64,000 bases of DNA from Meandrina meandrites (GCA_963693305.1 OY855911.1:28314939-28378938); one strand, 5' to 3'. Counted from the first letter of the stretch, positions 1-13,000 are shown. A program made the numbers and translations. The notes: generated by a model not told the origin, from the sequence alone.

Positions 1-3000
1 CGATATCTTCGGAACACCCATAGAGGGGGTCAACCTTATTTTTCCAGGTATGAAGGTTATCAAAATGTTTTTAAAAAAATGCTGTTAATTACAATAAGTA
101 GAGAATGACACATACAAGTAACACACTTATTTGCTAGTGAGCGGGAATAAAGACATCTCCAGTGATAAACGATCAGTAAATTCTAATTATTGACATCTCC
201 AATACATTTATCAGACTAATGCTAACATTGCCTCGATCACAAGAGCAAGTCTCTTTCATACGATGTCCAAATAACACTTAGATATTAATGTGCCACAACG
301 TCGTTTTACATTTTTGCTTTTTCATTGAATCAGCAGGCCCTTACCTTTTGTCGCGATAGACGAATGGGTTTTTTTAAGGATAGCGGTGGTCGGCTTACAA
401 AGGCTATAATGCGAACGCAACTTAGTTGCATGCTATTAGCACGTTTTCCTGAAGTGTTCAAAGTGACGTTACACGATTTTTTTTCAAGCAAGAATAAATA
501 AATGAAATGTTAAAATTATACAGCTAAATCGATAGTTCGACGGTTAAGGTCGTATCATTATTCTCCCTATTTCTACGAGTAACGTTGTAACGCGAACAAC
601 TGAAGTTTCACGTTTTCTTGAAGATTTTGAAGTATCGTCAAACAACATCTTTTCATGCAATGAATGTCGATAAAGAAATTATAAAAATATACAATTAGCT
701 CGATACTTCGACCGTTTAGAATGGCATCCTGAAAGTATACTAGTTTACCCATTCCGTTGTATTTGCTATCCATTAAGCCACCTAGTGTAACTTAATCTTT
801 AACATTTTTGATTCAATTGTTTCTTTTTGCCATGTATTGTCGTAAACGTCGAAAACGATTCTTAAAGCCATTTTTGTCTTTCATGATAACTATAAACAGC
901 TGCCTGCTCGGTCAATACTGAGGGTTTTCCGTCACTCAACAAAATGAAAACCTTCCCTCTTCTCGTATATGCTCGGCTCAGCTCATGTTTTTATCCGTCA
1001 GTTTCTTGGATCTTTCTTGGTTTTAATTCATTTCATTTATATTAGGTAAGTAGACAGTACGGATAATCTTATATACCTATGAGATATATCAGGATATGGT
1101 GAAATGTCCTCACTGTTTACAAAATACAACGTGTAAAATGTTTCATCACTGTAAAATATTGGGGTGAAGATAATTTAAATACGTTTTCTTGGTTTTTAGC
1201 AGGAAAAGGCCTTCTTATCGCATACATTTTAAGAGAAGCATGTAGTTTGACATGAGTAGGATTTATTTCGAAGAATATCTTGTTAGGCTAAAGAAATTTG
1301 ATCTTTTATTATAAATAAATAACGAACTGACAGAACAAAAATTAACGATTTTTCGTATCCCGAACTTTCGAAATTGAATGCTTTTGCTATTTGGGTAAAA
1401 TAAAAGATTCACTTTCACGAATATATTGCTAGGCTGCAGAAATTCAATCATTTATCACTTATAAATAAGGAATTGACAAACGCTGGTGAAAAAATAACAA
1501 TGAAAACGTGCGAAAACGAAAAACCAAATAAATGTTGTGCATTTGTTTAACTTTTGTCTATTTGGATTATCCGGGGTTGCTCGGATGTTAAGGAAATTAT
1601 TTACTTAACACTTATCGCATAAAAAATATGCTCGGTTACGTTAGTTGGAAAAATTATTGCACGCATTATGCTGCTTTACGCCCAAACTGTTTCGATGCTT
1701 GAACAATTCAATCTTTCGTTTTACATTTGCTTCATATTCCGTAATTGCCTATCTAATTTCCGTCCAGTTACTTTTTCTCAGTTCTTATTGATAATTTTAA
1801 TTCCCAACGATTCCGATGCCAATCTTCATAAACTGAAAATGTCAATTACCTAAAGTAAACAATTTTTCTTTCTCAAAAATTACAAACCGCTTGGTCGCAA
1901 ATTCTTCCGAAAGAGAAAAAACTGCACTTGACAAGCGCACTTCAAGCATAAATTTTGTAGGGAATTATTAAGTCAGTTTAAGTCAACAAATAACTGACAT
2001 TTTCTGTTTGAATTCAAACTACTAAAGGATAAATATTGGCAAATACCAGCTTTCTAGAAAAAAATAGCTGATGCCACGAAAAGCATAAAATCTAAATTTT
2101 CTGAAATAAAATCATTAAAATTTATAAACTGGCAGTGAATTAAGTCCTCCTTTTTTATCTTGTTTTTGGATAACCCTTGCCAATGATTTATTTCCTGCAA
2201 AATTGACAAACACCACAGTTTTGTGTACCAAATAATTTGTTCGTTTTGTCAGACAAGTCTAATTTTCTTCGTTTCTTCCGTTAACAAATACAGATAGCAC
2301 CTGCCTCACAATAACACACCCGACAAAAATCCTCGCTGTGTTCGATTTCTTGCCGCAACCCAAAGACTCTTCCTACTGTGAATGCTGGGTGTACGTCGTG
2401 CAGAAAATAAGGTAACTTACTTCTTGCAAACTGGAAACTCGTTTTTCTTGAAAAGTGACAATTTTCTACTAATAACAGCTTTCTTTTAATTGTTTCAATG
2501 AGAAATTATTAGCTTAAATTCTGACTTTTGGAGCGAATCTGCACAGATCATATTGATTAAGTTTTGCAATTTATCAAATGTTAAAAAGAAGAAAAATCTG
2601 TTCAGTTACGGAAAAAGATGATTATATCCCCTTATGGTATTCGTGAATACCGGCTTTCTGAGAAAATTTGCAAAGGAACAAGGCTTTAACACGAAGCAAC
2701 CCATTGCCTAGTTCACAAATCTGCAAATTTTTATTGACTTCTAATTTTACAAACCTTAGTGCATCTAGCTATATCTGGGCAAAGGAAGACCAAAGCTTAA
2801 ACCCTAGCATTTTATTAGTTCTGCCTTCTAGATTGCTGAATGCTCAATGTTTGCCTCGATGGTTTTTCTTGCTGTCAAAACTAGAACGTGATAATTAAAA
2901 CATAAAATTTAAAATATAAAGACAGTTAAATGCGATTTTGAATTCGGCCCCTTGGGGTGCGGCGTTTGAAAACAAAAATTCGGTCAGGCCAAGTTGAACT

Positions 3001-3438
3001 TTCCATAATTATCATCTATGGCCATAGTCTTATTTCTACTCGTTTTCACAACAAAGGTTACCATGACGATAGCAGTATCTTTTTGCTTACAAAAAAGGCT
3101 AATTTTCTCTAAATATAGTGAGACTTTGTGTTCCTTTTTAAATATGCACAGTATCGTGGTTTGACAACTTTTATACGAAGTTTTACAAAGATTTTTTAGG
3201 CGGTTTTGTGTAACAAAACAATTAATTTTGCGAAGAATGTTATGTATTTTTCACAATTTGTTTCAGCATTTTCAATATACTTAAGTTTTGGTTATAACAG
3301 GTAAAGCTTTTTTAAGGTAAATGGAGCTTGGAAATGATTTCGAAGACAGTTACTTTTGAATAGTTGCGCTAAGGTACCTCGAAACACGAGTCAAATCGCC
3401 TTCAGTTTACATCAAGTACAGGATATTGCTGCTGAGAA
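1..3438. other. Intergenic, no gene seen
   Basis: AT-rich sequence with stop codons scattered through all frames. The longest open frames are under 80 codons and have no recognisable protein character. No splice-bounded exon chain, satellite or clear transposon end was found. It may contain old, unrecognised repeats. Confidence 0.6.
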
Positions 3439-3516
3439 TAGCTGGCTATCGCGCTTACACTGAAAAACATCTGCAGGATGATGCAGATGTCAGTTTATAA
3501 GCTCGATAGCCAGCTA
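3439..3516. other. Pre-miRNA-like hairpin (candidate)
   Basis: The + strand folds into a 78-nt stem-loop: a 13-bp basal stem (3439-3451 with 3504-3516), a 1x1 mismatch, 5 bp (3453-3457 with 3498-3502), a 1x3 internal loop, 4 bp (3459-3462 with 3491-3494), a 4-nt A bulge (3463-3466) and 9 bp (3467-3475 with 3482-3490), closed by the 6-nt loop at 3476-3481. Size and pairing suit an animal microRNA precursor. The A bulge is less typical, and I do not recognise the arms as a known cnidarian miRNA. It could equally be the relic of a small foldback transposon. Confidence 0.3.
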
Positions 3517-5117
3517 CTAACAGAAGAGATGATTGTCTTTCTTTTTTGCCGAAAATGGGACAAGAAAATTGTTTAAGAGGCTGTCCGCGTAACAGCGGTA
3601 AGGCAAATTTTTGACCTTCACCGATTTCTCTAGTATTTTCAGTGAAAGTCGACCATTATATTCCATGAACAAATATCACATTTATTTGGATCAAATCTTT
3701 TATTTTTATTTTTTGCGAGGCGGTTTTCACTGCAACCTCAAAACCACCCAATTTGCATTTGCAGACTCCATAATTTAGCATTAAATGTCGGTCGCTGCCA
3801 AAGCGTATTTCCTAAACCAAACAAGCTGAATATTTTATATATCAAGGTTTTATGTTTCTTCTATACTTTAACGGTTAAACAATTGTATTCTATAAAATTT
3901 TGACTGAGTTATGAATTTTTAAAAACACTTCCTAACGGACTCAGGAATGCGTGACATGTAACATACCTGTAGTTGAAAGCGATTTTCTCGAATGTGGGAC
4001 CTGATCAGAAGTCAAGTCTATTGTATCTCGAAAGTAGTAATACCAGTCTAGAAGCCTATCGAATAAAATTTGTGGGCACTCTGCACTTCGCGCCGTACAG
4101 AGCAGCAAGATTTTCCCAAATTTTCGCCATTTTGATTAAAACCAAAGATAACGATGGTCCGATTTCTTTACAGTGAAGGCCTCTAGATACGATCATTACC
4201 ACTAAACACCACAATGTGGTATGCAAATAAATAATATTTGTCGATTTAGCCGTCGTTTGGGGAAAAAATCTACCGTTGTTGCAGGATTTTCAAAAGAAAC
4301 AGCGATAAATATCAAATGCAAATTAGCTCCGAAAACGACATTTTGCTATATTTATCTCTGTAATTCCCGGTAACTTTTTTCCTTAAAAATTATTTTACAC
4401 GGAAAAGAAATGTTCCTTACCTGAGAAAAGATGCCTTTCAGACTATGTAAAAGCGTTTCCGTTTTGCTGTGAGTGATTATTTTCATTTCCCACGATGCGG
4501 CCGGTAACACATTGTTTGTTTTGTTTGCAAGGTTGTTGGTTTCACTCTAATTCAATTAAAAGCAGGCAAGTAGTCTACTTTTTCAAAGATCTGTCAGCTT
4601 ATCCTTACAACGTCTGAGGTACCTGATTGTCAATAAAGGTTTATTGACAATTTCCCCCAATAAATGTCGAAAAAATGAAAACGAAACTTCAAGTAGTGGG
4701 TCTTAATGAGGTTAGCCGTAGGCCTTAGGCGTAATAGTCGTTGGCCGAAAAAAAATGTTAGCCCTAAAAAGAAAATTCTAGCCACGAAAGCAGAAGTCTC
4801 AGGATTTCGTGTCGACTTTAACGTGTCTTGGTACCGAGAAGTGTTACATTTTGCTCCAGGTCGTTCGCTTTTTCTTTGTGTCAACAGAGTTACTGTATTT
4901 GAATTGATCATTCTTGTCCCCATCATGGTTCGAGAACTCTGACCGTTCCCAATTTTTGAGCATTAGCATGAACATGCGCAGAGTTCTCGTTCTGTATCTT
5001 TAAGCCAATCAGATTTGTCAGATTTGGCAATGAGTCCGTGAATCGCGGACTTGCGGTGTTGGAGGCGGAAAGAGGTCTCGATTCCTGGCGCAGAGCAGAA
5101 GGATCGAGTTACTTTTT

Positions 5118-5262
5118 GCCTCTGTTTGAAAACGAATCTACGTGCGAAGCCATTCATATGAAAAGGCCTTCCACCTTCACGTCCATTTTCATGCAAATCA
5201 AACCTCTTTATTTGAATGGTTTCGCACGAAGACTCGTTATGAATCTGAGGCAAAAGGCAACT
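5118..5262. mobile_element. Palindromic MITE, family 1 copy a
   Basis: The ends are complementary (TTTTTGCCTCTG and a Gly-Ala-free CAGAGGC-like partner, seen as GAATCTGAGGCAAAAGG on the right), with CATATGAAA and a TTTCATGCAAATCAAA-like centre. The same layout recurs at 20458-20592. It lies in the part of the left arm that has no partner in the right arm, so it arrived after or within that insertion. Confidence 0.45.
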
Positions 5263-5645
5263 CGGAGATGGCCTATTCTTGGTTTTCACGTGACGTCATC
5301 AAAATTCTAAAATCCAGAATCGCAAGACCCCTGAGTTTTTATCCTTCACTGGCTATTAGACATCCTTAATATATATCTTGTTGAAGGTTTTTAGCTCGAT
5401 AGCAGCCGCCGTCTTTAAGATAGACCATTTTGAATTTCGGAATTTCACGCCACACGACATCAAGATGGCCGCCAGAAGGCTGTCACATATTCTTCAAAAT
5501 AATGCCTTATCCTACGGTTTTTAACAATCTGAACAGTTGAGGTTTTGTGACAAGTGTTGATGTGAATGCTTACTTGTTCATGAGGGTGATATAATTGCCT
5601 TTTATAGCAGAAGTGAATTCCAGATGTTTTCATTGATTTCCAGCC

Positions 5646-5688
5646 GCCATGTTGGTGCCCAATTGCATGGCGTGGGCACCAACATGGC
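5646..5688. repeat. Perfect 15-bp hairpin
   Basis: GCCATGTTGGTGCCC at 5646-5660 is followed by a 13-nt loop and its exact reverse complement at 5674-5688. It is probably the terminal or central part of a small foldback repeat. It is too short and too rigid to call a microRNA precursor. Confidence 0.5.
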
Positions 5689-5881
5689 GTTTCCATACAG
5701 AGCTCTGTAAATTTGTGCGGAACATTTTCACGGATAACTCGAGTACGGAATACCGTACAAACCCGAGACTTAAACAAACAGAATAACTGGTAATTTTCAA
5801 CAACCTATAATATTCTTGAGTTTTTTCACTCAATAGTTTTGGATTTACTTTTTTGTGGCGTGACAGTGAAAACCAGCAATA

Positions 5882-6074
5882 GACCTTTTTCGCTTGGGCG
5901 ATTTGTTGCCCCATTACAGACCATTTGATGATACTCTTGAGAATTCTTGCTTTCAAATTTTCAAATAGTCGCGTGTATATGAATGAATAAATTTAATGTG
6001 GATAAAAGAAAAATTCTCGAGAGAATATCACGTGGTCTGTAGTGGGAAAACAAACCGCCCAAGCGAAAAAGGTC
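5882..6074. mobile_element. MITE with TA target duplication
   Basis: This 193-bp element has terminal inverted repeats beginning GACCTTTTTCGCTTGGGCG, with the complement at about 6050-6074. TA dinucleotides flank both ends (5880-5881, 6075-6076), as expected for a Tc1/mariner-type non-autonomous element. Internal sequence is AT-rich with no coding capacity. Confidence 0.6.
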
Positions 6075-6305
6075 TAATGATCGCTTACAAAAAAAGGATA
6101 CAAAAGGATACAAAATCGCGCATTGAAGTGTTCGCGCGCGAAACGTAGAATTTCCAGGAACGGCTCGTTCCATGATCAAACGCAATTTTTGATTTTTAAG
6201 CCAGACTGTGCGCCCTCCTTATCCAGCGTTCTTTTGCGAATCAAACGAGCGAGCAACTTGGAGCAAGTGCCGTAGCACATTGTAATTCATAGACTCCATA
6301 CAGCA

Positions 6306-6722
6306 TGCTCGTTATTTCAAAATTTTCAACAGGCACATAATTACCGTGACGCTGTAGCAAATGTACTTATGACATAGTTTATTGCAATTATACAATAACT
6401 GAGAGAATTTCAGCGCGTTCATTGGTCAAAAAGTAATGGTTGATGAATGTGTAGGCCATTGAAAACTCTGGTCAGTTTGCTAGGATTCGTCGTTCCTTGT
6501 TCTTAGAGTTCAAATTATAAGAAATCATTATGACGGTATCATATTGGGATTTTATAGCAAGTTATTCGTGTAGACAATGGTCCGAAGGCTCAGGCGGGAG
6601 GTAATGATCCTATCAAGTTATAGGATTGAAAGATACAGTTTACCGTTGTAGAATAAGGTCCTATAGGGGTAAAGTGTGATAAAGATAATATGTTCATTTG
6701 TCGCAAGCGTGAGACAAAAAAT
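6306..6722. other. Unpaired centre of the large inverted repeat
   Basis: About 420 bp between the two arms, without a matching partner in the window and without coding signal. Confidence 0.5.
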
Positions 6723-8794
6723 CGCATGCTGTATGGAGACTATGACTTACAATGTGCTACGGCACTTGCTCCAAGTTGCTTCCTCGTTTGATTCGCAAAA
6801 GACCGCTGAATAAGGAGGGTGCACCGTCGCGCTTGAAAATCAAAAAATGCTGCTGTTCGCGGAACGAGCCATTCCTGGAATTTAATTAATAGTGCGCTTC
6901 GCGCGCGAACACTTCAATGCGCGATTTTGTTCCCTTTTTTGTAAGTAATCAATTCACAGTCTCGTCTCCAGAGGCCACGATCCGTCTCGTCTGCGCCAGG
7001 ACTGATCGAGACCTCTGGCCGCCTCCAAAACCGTTAGTCCGCGATTAACGGACTCATCATGCTCATTGTCAATTCTGACAAATCTGATTGGCTGAAAGAT
7101 ACAGAACGAGAACTCTGCGCATGTTAATGCTCAGAAATTTTTTCTTCGGCCAACCACTGTTACGCCTAAGACTAAATTTTTTGGTCGCTTTACGGCTAAC
7201 GGCTAACCTCATAAAGATCCACTACTTAACGAAGTTTCGTTTTGATGTTATACCTCGGCTTAGTTTTAGGATTTTTTCTTCGACGTTTACAGGGGGAAAT
7301 TAATTTCTCACCCTCCCCCCCCCCCCCCCGCCTCCCACCCCGCTCCCGTGAATTCCAATGACCCGCCATGTAACTGAGTACATACAAAACAGAGGTGGAT
7401 TTTATCACGCCATTTTAATAAACCTTTTATTGACAAAAAAAGTCAGGTACCTCAGATATTTTAAGGATGAGCTGAGAAAGCTTTGAAAATGTAGACAACT
7501 TGCCCGCTTTTAATTGAATTAGAGTGAAACCAACAGCCTAGCAAACAGACATTGTGTTACCAGCCGCAGCGTGGGAAATGAAAATAATCACTCACAGCAA
7601 AACGGAAACGCTTTTACATAGTCTGAAAGGCATCTTTTCTCAGGTACATAGGCGTACAGGCCGGGGGGGGGGGGGCTGGGGAGACTGCAGCCCCCCCCCC
7701 CCCCCTCCCAAATTTTGGGCAACTCAGATTTTTTTGGGCAGCAAAAGAAATTTGGGCAAAGCCAGTTTTAAAAGAAGTTTCCATGTTTTTGTTTATATTG
7801 AAGAGATAGATATTTTCTATTTTAACCTGAAGTCGGCGTGGTAAAGCCAGTTAAGTTCACACGAGACAGTGGTTGCCCAGCGCGTGATGAGTTTCTGGTT
7901 ATTAATGTAGTACATATCCTTGCAGTGATACCTGCTACATCGTGTTCATTCAGCAGAACGATCATTCAGTGCGTTGCGCAGATTGAGAACTTACCTGCGC
8001 AACACCATGGGGCAACAGTAATGTTCATCGCACTTATTAACATTGAAAGGGCATATGCCAACTCTGTAGTCAACAATGACATGGATCGTATCATTGATAT
8101 CTTTGGCCGTCGAAATGGCCGAGGCGGCTATTTCTTTTAACGTGTTTTACGAGCTCATATGATAGATTCATTTGTAATAATATTTTCACTTCGTAAGTAG
8201 GCCTATGTTAGAGCATCGTATATGACCCTCGTTTCTTTCCGATTTTTTCGTAAAAATTTGGGCAACTTGCGAGAATTTTTTGGGAAAATGGTTCACCGCC
8301 CCCCCCACCCCCCCCCCCCCCCGGTAAAAAAATTGCCCGTACGCCTATGCTCAGGTACGAAACATTTCTTTGCCGTGTAAAATAATTTTTAAGGAAAAAA
8401 GTTACCGGGAATTACAAGATAAATATAGCAAAATGTCGTTTTCGGAGCTAATTTGCATATTGATATTTATCGCTGTTTCTTTTGAAAATCCTGCAACAAC
8501 GGTAGATTTTTTTCCTAAAACGACGGCTAAATCGACAAATATTATTTATTTGCATACCACAGTGTGGTGTTTAGTGGTAATGATAGTATCTATAGGGGTT
8601 CACTGTAAAGAAATCGGACCGTCGTTATCTTTGGTTTTAATCAAAGTGGCAAAAATTTGGGAAAGTCTTGCTGCTCTGTACGGCGCGAAGTGCAGAGTGC
8701 CCACAAATTTTATTCGATAGGTTTCTCGACTGGTATTAGTACTTTCGAGATACAATAGACTTGACTTCTGATCAGGTCCCACATTCGAGAAAAA
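6723..8794 (-). repeat. Right arm of large imperfect inverted repeat
   Basis: Reverse complement of the left arm (3983-6305). It begins at GCATGCTGTATGGAGACT, which pairs with 6285-6305, and ends at CCCACATTCGAGAAAA, which pairs with 3983. It carries a 703-bp transposon at 7647-8349 that the left arm lacks, so the left arm preserves the pre-insertion site. Long C tracts near 7310-7330 are absent from the left arm. Confidence 0.75.
7647..8349. mobile_element. hAT-like non-autonomous DNA transposon
   Basis: A 703-bp insertion flanked by the exact 8-bp duplication CTCAGGTA (7639-7646, 8350-8357). Inverted ends are CATAGGCGTAC on the left and GTACGCCTATG on the right, each followed inward by long G or C tracts. 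An 8-bp duplication is the hAT hallmark. The left arm of the surrounding inverted repeat has a single copy of the target (near 4415-4430), which confirms the insertion. An open frame at 7838-8140 (100 codons) resembles nothing I know and is probably fortuitous. Confidence 0.75.
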
Positions 8795-10034
8795 ATGTTC
8801 GTACCCAGTCCCCTGCTCGTTTAGAACATGGCCAATACTCTTGGCAAATTGTGGGCAAACAAATGTCGTAAAAACATGTTCTTCAAGTATCGGAAAGATA
8901 ATCGTCAGTAAGCCCAAAAATAATTGAGATTCATTACAAATAGAAATACCTGACGACTGCAATCCTTTTTACTTCAATTAAAGCGATGTATTGGCGAAAA
9001 ATGTAAAGTGAGCACTTTCCGTGTTTAATTGTTAAGTAAACATTCTAGCTATATTTCCGCGCCAATCAGAGCGCTTGCATGCGCAAACAAAGACAATATC
9101 CCTTTTACGCGTGTCGCAGCTAGTGGCACGGAATTGCGAAAGCGTTCATTTCAATTTTCAATTCTTTTCAAGAGAAAGAAGTTCAAGAGAAGTTCTTTGC
9201 AGATTGGTTACAAAGTTAATTTTGCTACATTTAACAGAGTGACCTATATTCTATAATTCTTCTTTGCTATGTTCACTTGTTCGTAACTTCACCAAAATCA
9301 ACAGACACTTATATTGTTTAAAAATTTATACTTATATTGTTTGCTCGCTCTTTCAATGCGATTTCATTCTCATCCCCTCACAAACATACGCAATCTGGAA
9401 ACGAAACACTATTTCTTTTTGAAATAGCTCCTTGTTTTGATATCTAGCCCGATCTCGCATGTCGACTTTATCAGTTGGTGTTATAAAATGTTCTTTCGAA
9501 CACAAATTATATTAGAAAAGAGCCTTTTGGGAGGCACGCCGTCTGTCGTGAATTTCCGTCGTGTTTATTTGGTAATATTTGTCGAATTTTTTTTCTTTTT
9601 TTTTTTCAATAAAAGGTGTCGCAGCCTTGTTATAACAGATGGTGAAGGTTAGAATTTTTCCCGCGGAATGTATTGGCATTGTCAGGGTTATGGAAAATTA
9701 AAAACATAACAACACGCTTTCTAACGAAGTTGCTTCTGTTGTTTATTAACAAAGGACACGAGATATTCGGAAATTTTAATAAAAACTAGACAGTTTTACA
9801 ATTTTGTGATGGCTCAGTTCTTGCAAATTGTGAGAACGTGACTTGCTGTTACAAATTTGTGATAGGTGCACTTTTACAAAATGCGACAAGTATTAATTAT
9901 ACCCTACGACAGATATTACAAAACGCTATGATTGTTTTTATAACTCACCACAATGCATATGTGAGGCTCCCACGTTTTAAGCCATCTTTGCGAGAAAGAA
10001 AACCCGTTTTCCTTCTTTTCCAGCTTTTATAAAA
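8795..10034. other. Upstream region of the ADAMTS-like gene
   Basis: About 1.2 kb between the inverted repeat and the first coding exon. It must hold the promoter and 5' UTR unless untranslated exons lie further upstream. No TATA box or CpG-rich start region can be assigned with confidence. T-rich stretches occur near 9590-9608. Confidence 0.4.
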
Positions 10035-13000
10035 ATGCTCTTTTCGACAACAACGCTGTTACTGGTGGGCCTTGTTCTTTGCGTTGCAACCACAGGTATG
10101 ATAATAATAATTGCTTTTAATGTTGTTTGCGTCTTGCAAAAGTGAGGCAATAAGTGATTTCACGTTCGTTTCCATTTTCAGAGTTGTTAGCGTTTCCCAA
10201 CAATCAAAAGGTAAGTCTAGGAAGCGTGTACTGCAGCTTTTGATTAACAAAATGTTCACTTTAAAAAGAAATTGATATAGTCGAGAAATATTTCTAAACA
10301 GTTCTATTAAATCCGTTAGAGTCCTTCTCTTCATCATCGAATGACGAAGAGGGAGATAGCAAAATATTTTGGAGCAAACTCTCACGCTGAAGGTCTGTAT
10401 TTAGTTTTATTACGCGGGCTTGTTAAGATATAAACCTAGGTTGGAAACGGTTTTCCTTCCCGGTTTGTGTCCCCAAATTAGTTAATAAAGTTTTATTTAT
10501 CCATCTAATGCCTGTAACTCCAGCCTGGCTGGCAATACATGGGGAAGAGCGTGGCAAAGAGAGACATGCAATAAGCTTCCTATCAACTCTCGCTAGCTCC
10601 GGATCGTACTGAGATATCGCCCTTGGTCTCCCTTGTAATGCCCTCGCGGTCTATACCATCCTTTAGGTACAGCCCTTGCGATTGGCGTATCGTAAACCTC
10701 GTGTACTAACTGGTTAAGCTAACGATGGTTTATAAAGGGGCTTTGTCACAGATTTTAACACATTTTTGGAGCAGTCAGAATATATATTTGTGTCGCAAGA
10801 AACCTAAGAATAATTGTCCATTTTAATTAACAATTGGTATGTTAGAGGGCTATTTGTAACTGTTAACAAGCGTCTTTGTTTGCTGATGGCTTGAATTAAA
10901 ATGGATTGCGACTTGAAAAATTAGGGCTAAACGTTTCAAGTTGTTTCCACGCGTCTTCCAAAAATTGTTATTCATAGCTGTGGTTTTATTTCTCTCCGGT
11001 TATATCTTCCTTTAGATCAATAATGATGTTTTTCATGTGTTAAGTTGCCTATACCACTAATTTCAGAATAGTTTAGACCAAAAACCCACAAAATCCCCGT
11101 AACGTAGCTTCTTTAAATAAACCTAATCAGCCGTAAGTAACCCCGCTCCGCCCGAAACCTTGCTGGACAATATATAGAAAAATTAAGTAGAGTTTAGTTA
11201 TTATGGTCGTTCGCATGGTATTTTGTTTATTGGTCAAGTTGAATTGCCCTTTGGTTCTTGTGCCCAGTGTCTGTTCGCTCGTTTGTTTATGTTTGTTTGT
11301 TCATTTGTGTGGTTGTTTATTTCCCTGTTTTTCTGCCTTCCTCAATCTATCTGTTTGTTTGTTTGTTTGTTTGCTTGTTTGTTTGTTTGCTTGTTTGTTT
11401 GTTTATTTGCTTATCTGTTTGTCTCATTCTTTACCACTCAGTGCCGCAGTATGAAGTAATCTCGCCATTCCAAGCCGACGAAGCAGGACAATTCATTACA
11501 CATGAGCTCCACAAACGTAGCCGTACAAAGCGAAGCACAGATCAAACGGACTCTTGGTTTTACAAAATGGACGCGTTTGGGCTCTCACTTCATTTAAACG
11601 TCACCAAAGCCAAAAATATCCTAGCCCCAGGATCCATTGTAGAGACCACACATGAAAATGGCAGTAAATCGTTCAAAGCACCACCAAAGAATACCTTTTA
11701 TAGCGGTAACGTGGTTTCACATCCGGGTTCTGTAGCTGCTATTAGCAATCAAGATGGACTGGTATGTAATGACATTTATATATAAGTAAGTTTACCAAGT
11801 TATTGCCACTCATTGCGATATTTTCTCGAGAAAGAAAGATTTTTATTTGTCACGCTTTCCGTCCCCAATTCCTTGGCTGTTCATTATTTCTCCTGTGATT
11901 ATTGTTAACAAAGGTAATCAAATTTCAGTCGCTTCTGGTGTGCAGTCGAACCGGGTGGCGCGGCGACCTAATGTTTCCTTGGCACATTGAAATACGGATG
12001 GAAGGATCCGAGCTCGGGTGCTGGCTGGGTCAATGTGTCGAGCGCTCGCTGGAGTCACTGTGTCGAGCGTTGGCTTGGTCAATGTGCCGAGCGTTCGCTG
12101 GGGTCACTGTGTTGTGATTCTGAGCAAGACACTCGGCTAAACGCCGAGGAAAATAAATGTGTACATGCGAACCTCTAGGGCAAGCCTACAAAATGTTGGG
12201 TTTTACTTGCGATGGGTAGCAGCAGTTCTAGTCGTTCCATACATTCAAACCGATATAAATTCTTCGGCGATGTTCGTGTGAGCCTCTTTACTTCAATTGC
12301 AGGTCCATCGTTTTCTCTATAGTACTTAATAAATGATCCGTTATTAGCTTTCTAATCGCTAATTACCAGATAAGATGTGGGTATTTGCTTTCACTTTAGA
12401 CTGGTATGATCAGCTTGATGGAGCAGGCACTGTTTATCCATCCTGTACCAAGTCATCTCGCACAGGATTATGGATCAAGCAGTGGTGGCCAGGCTCATTT
12501 GATCTACAAACGGTCATTGAATGACGTCATTGGACAGGGTTGTGACGTTTCAGGTGAAATAAGTGTTGTTCGTCAACCTCGTTTTCAGGCCCTCCTTCGT
12601 TTTCCTCTCTTGTCGTCAAAAAGAGAGGCCCTGGATAAGACTGGTCACGTGGCACCCAAAATCTAGGTGCTTTTCGATTTCTGTATCAAGGGAAAGGTGG
12701 TTAAGTGTTTTAATTGATGCTTTGGCAAATCTGGTCCGTTTCAAATCCTCGGGCAAGCAAAGTAAAACTACCCGCTTTATTGGGTTTCGAAATCGTATTT
12801 GCTGATGAAGAATGTTACATTATATTTGGATTCTCCAATGAATCTGGGAACTGAAACCAGAAGATCAGTCTCTTAAACCTGCGAATTTGCAGGTAATTTA
12901 TTTGCTTCTTTTTTTGCTGTATTTTGGATGTTAAACAATATTACTGTCACACGGTCGATTAGCCGAGAATTCTGACTTAACAGTATTTATCAGCGTTTAG

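Larger units (their letters stand above)
3983..6305 (+). repeat. Left arm of large imperfect inverted repeat
   Basis: This segment reappears as reverse complement at 6723-8794. Matching blocks are 3983-4640 with 7410-8794 (apart from the insertion at 7647-8349), about 4690-5105 with 6960-7210, and 6076-6305 with 6723-6953. About 970 bp at 5106-6075 is present only in this arm and holds small palindromic elements. The outer end begins at TTTTCTCGAATGTGGGACC. No clear target-site duplication flanks the structure. Confidence 0.75.
10035..12553 (+). other. ADAMTS-like gene: signal peptide and prodomain exons 1-5
   Basis: Exon 1 encodes a short N-region then a hydrophobic run (LLLVGLVLCVA), a typical signal peptide. 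Exon 2 (29 nt) and exon 3 (73 nt) are small but fit phase exactly, adding 34 codons before the prodomain. Exon 4 starts YEVISPFQADE and includes LSLHLNVTKAKNILAPGS, the pattern of the reprolysin-family propeptide (residues about 58-212). A basic RTKR site at residues 82-85 could be an extra cleavage point. Exon 5 contributes GMISLMEQALFIHPV. The prodomain should keep the enzyme latent until furin cleavage. Confidence 0.8.

Noticed and set aside
4630..5310. Overlapping open frames of 75-108 codons on both strands
   Set aside because: They lie in the arm of the large inverted repeat, change frame relative to the other arm, and have no protein-like character.
11203..11785. Long open frame of 175 codons starting in the TTTG-rich intron
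   Set aside because: Only the part from 11442 is coding (exon 4). The upstream Cys-Leu-Phe-Val run is the TTTG microsatellite, and the frame after 11761 reads through a splice donor.
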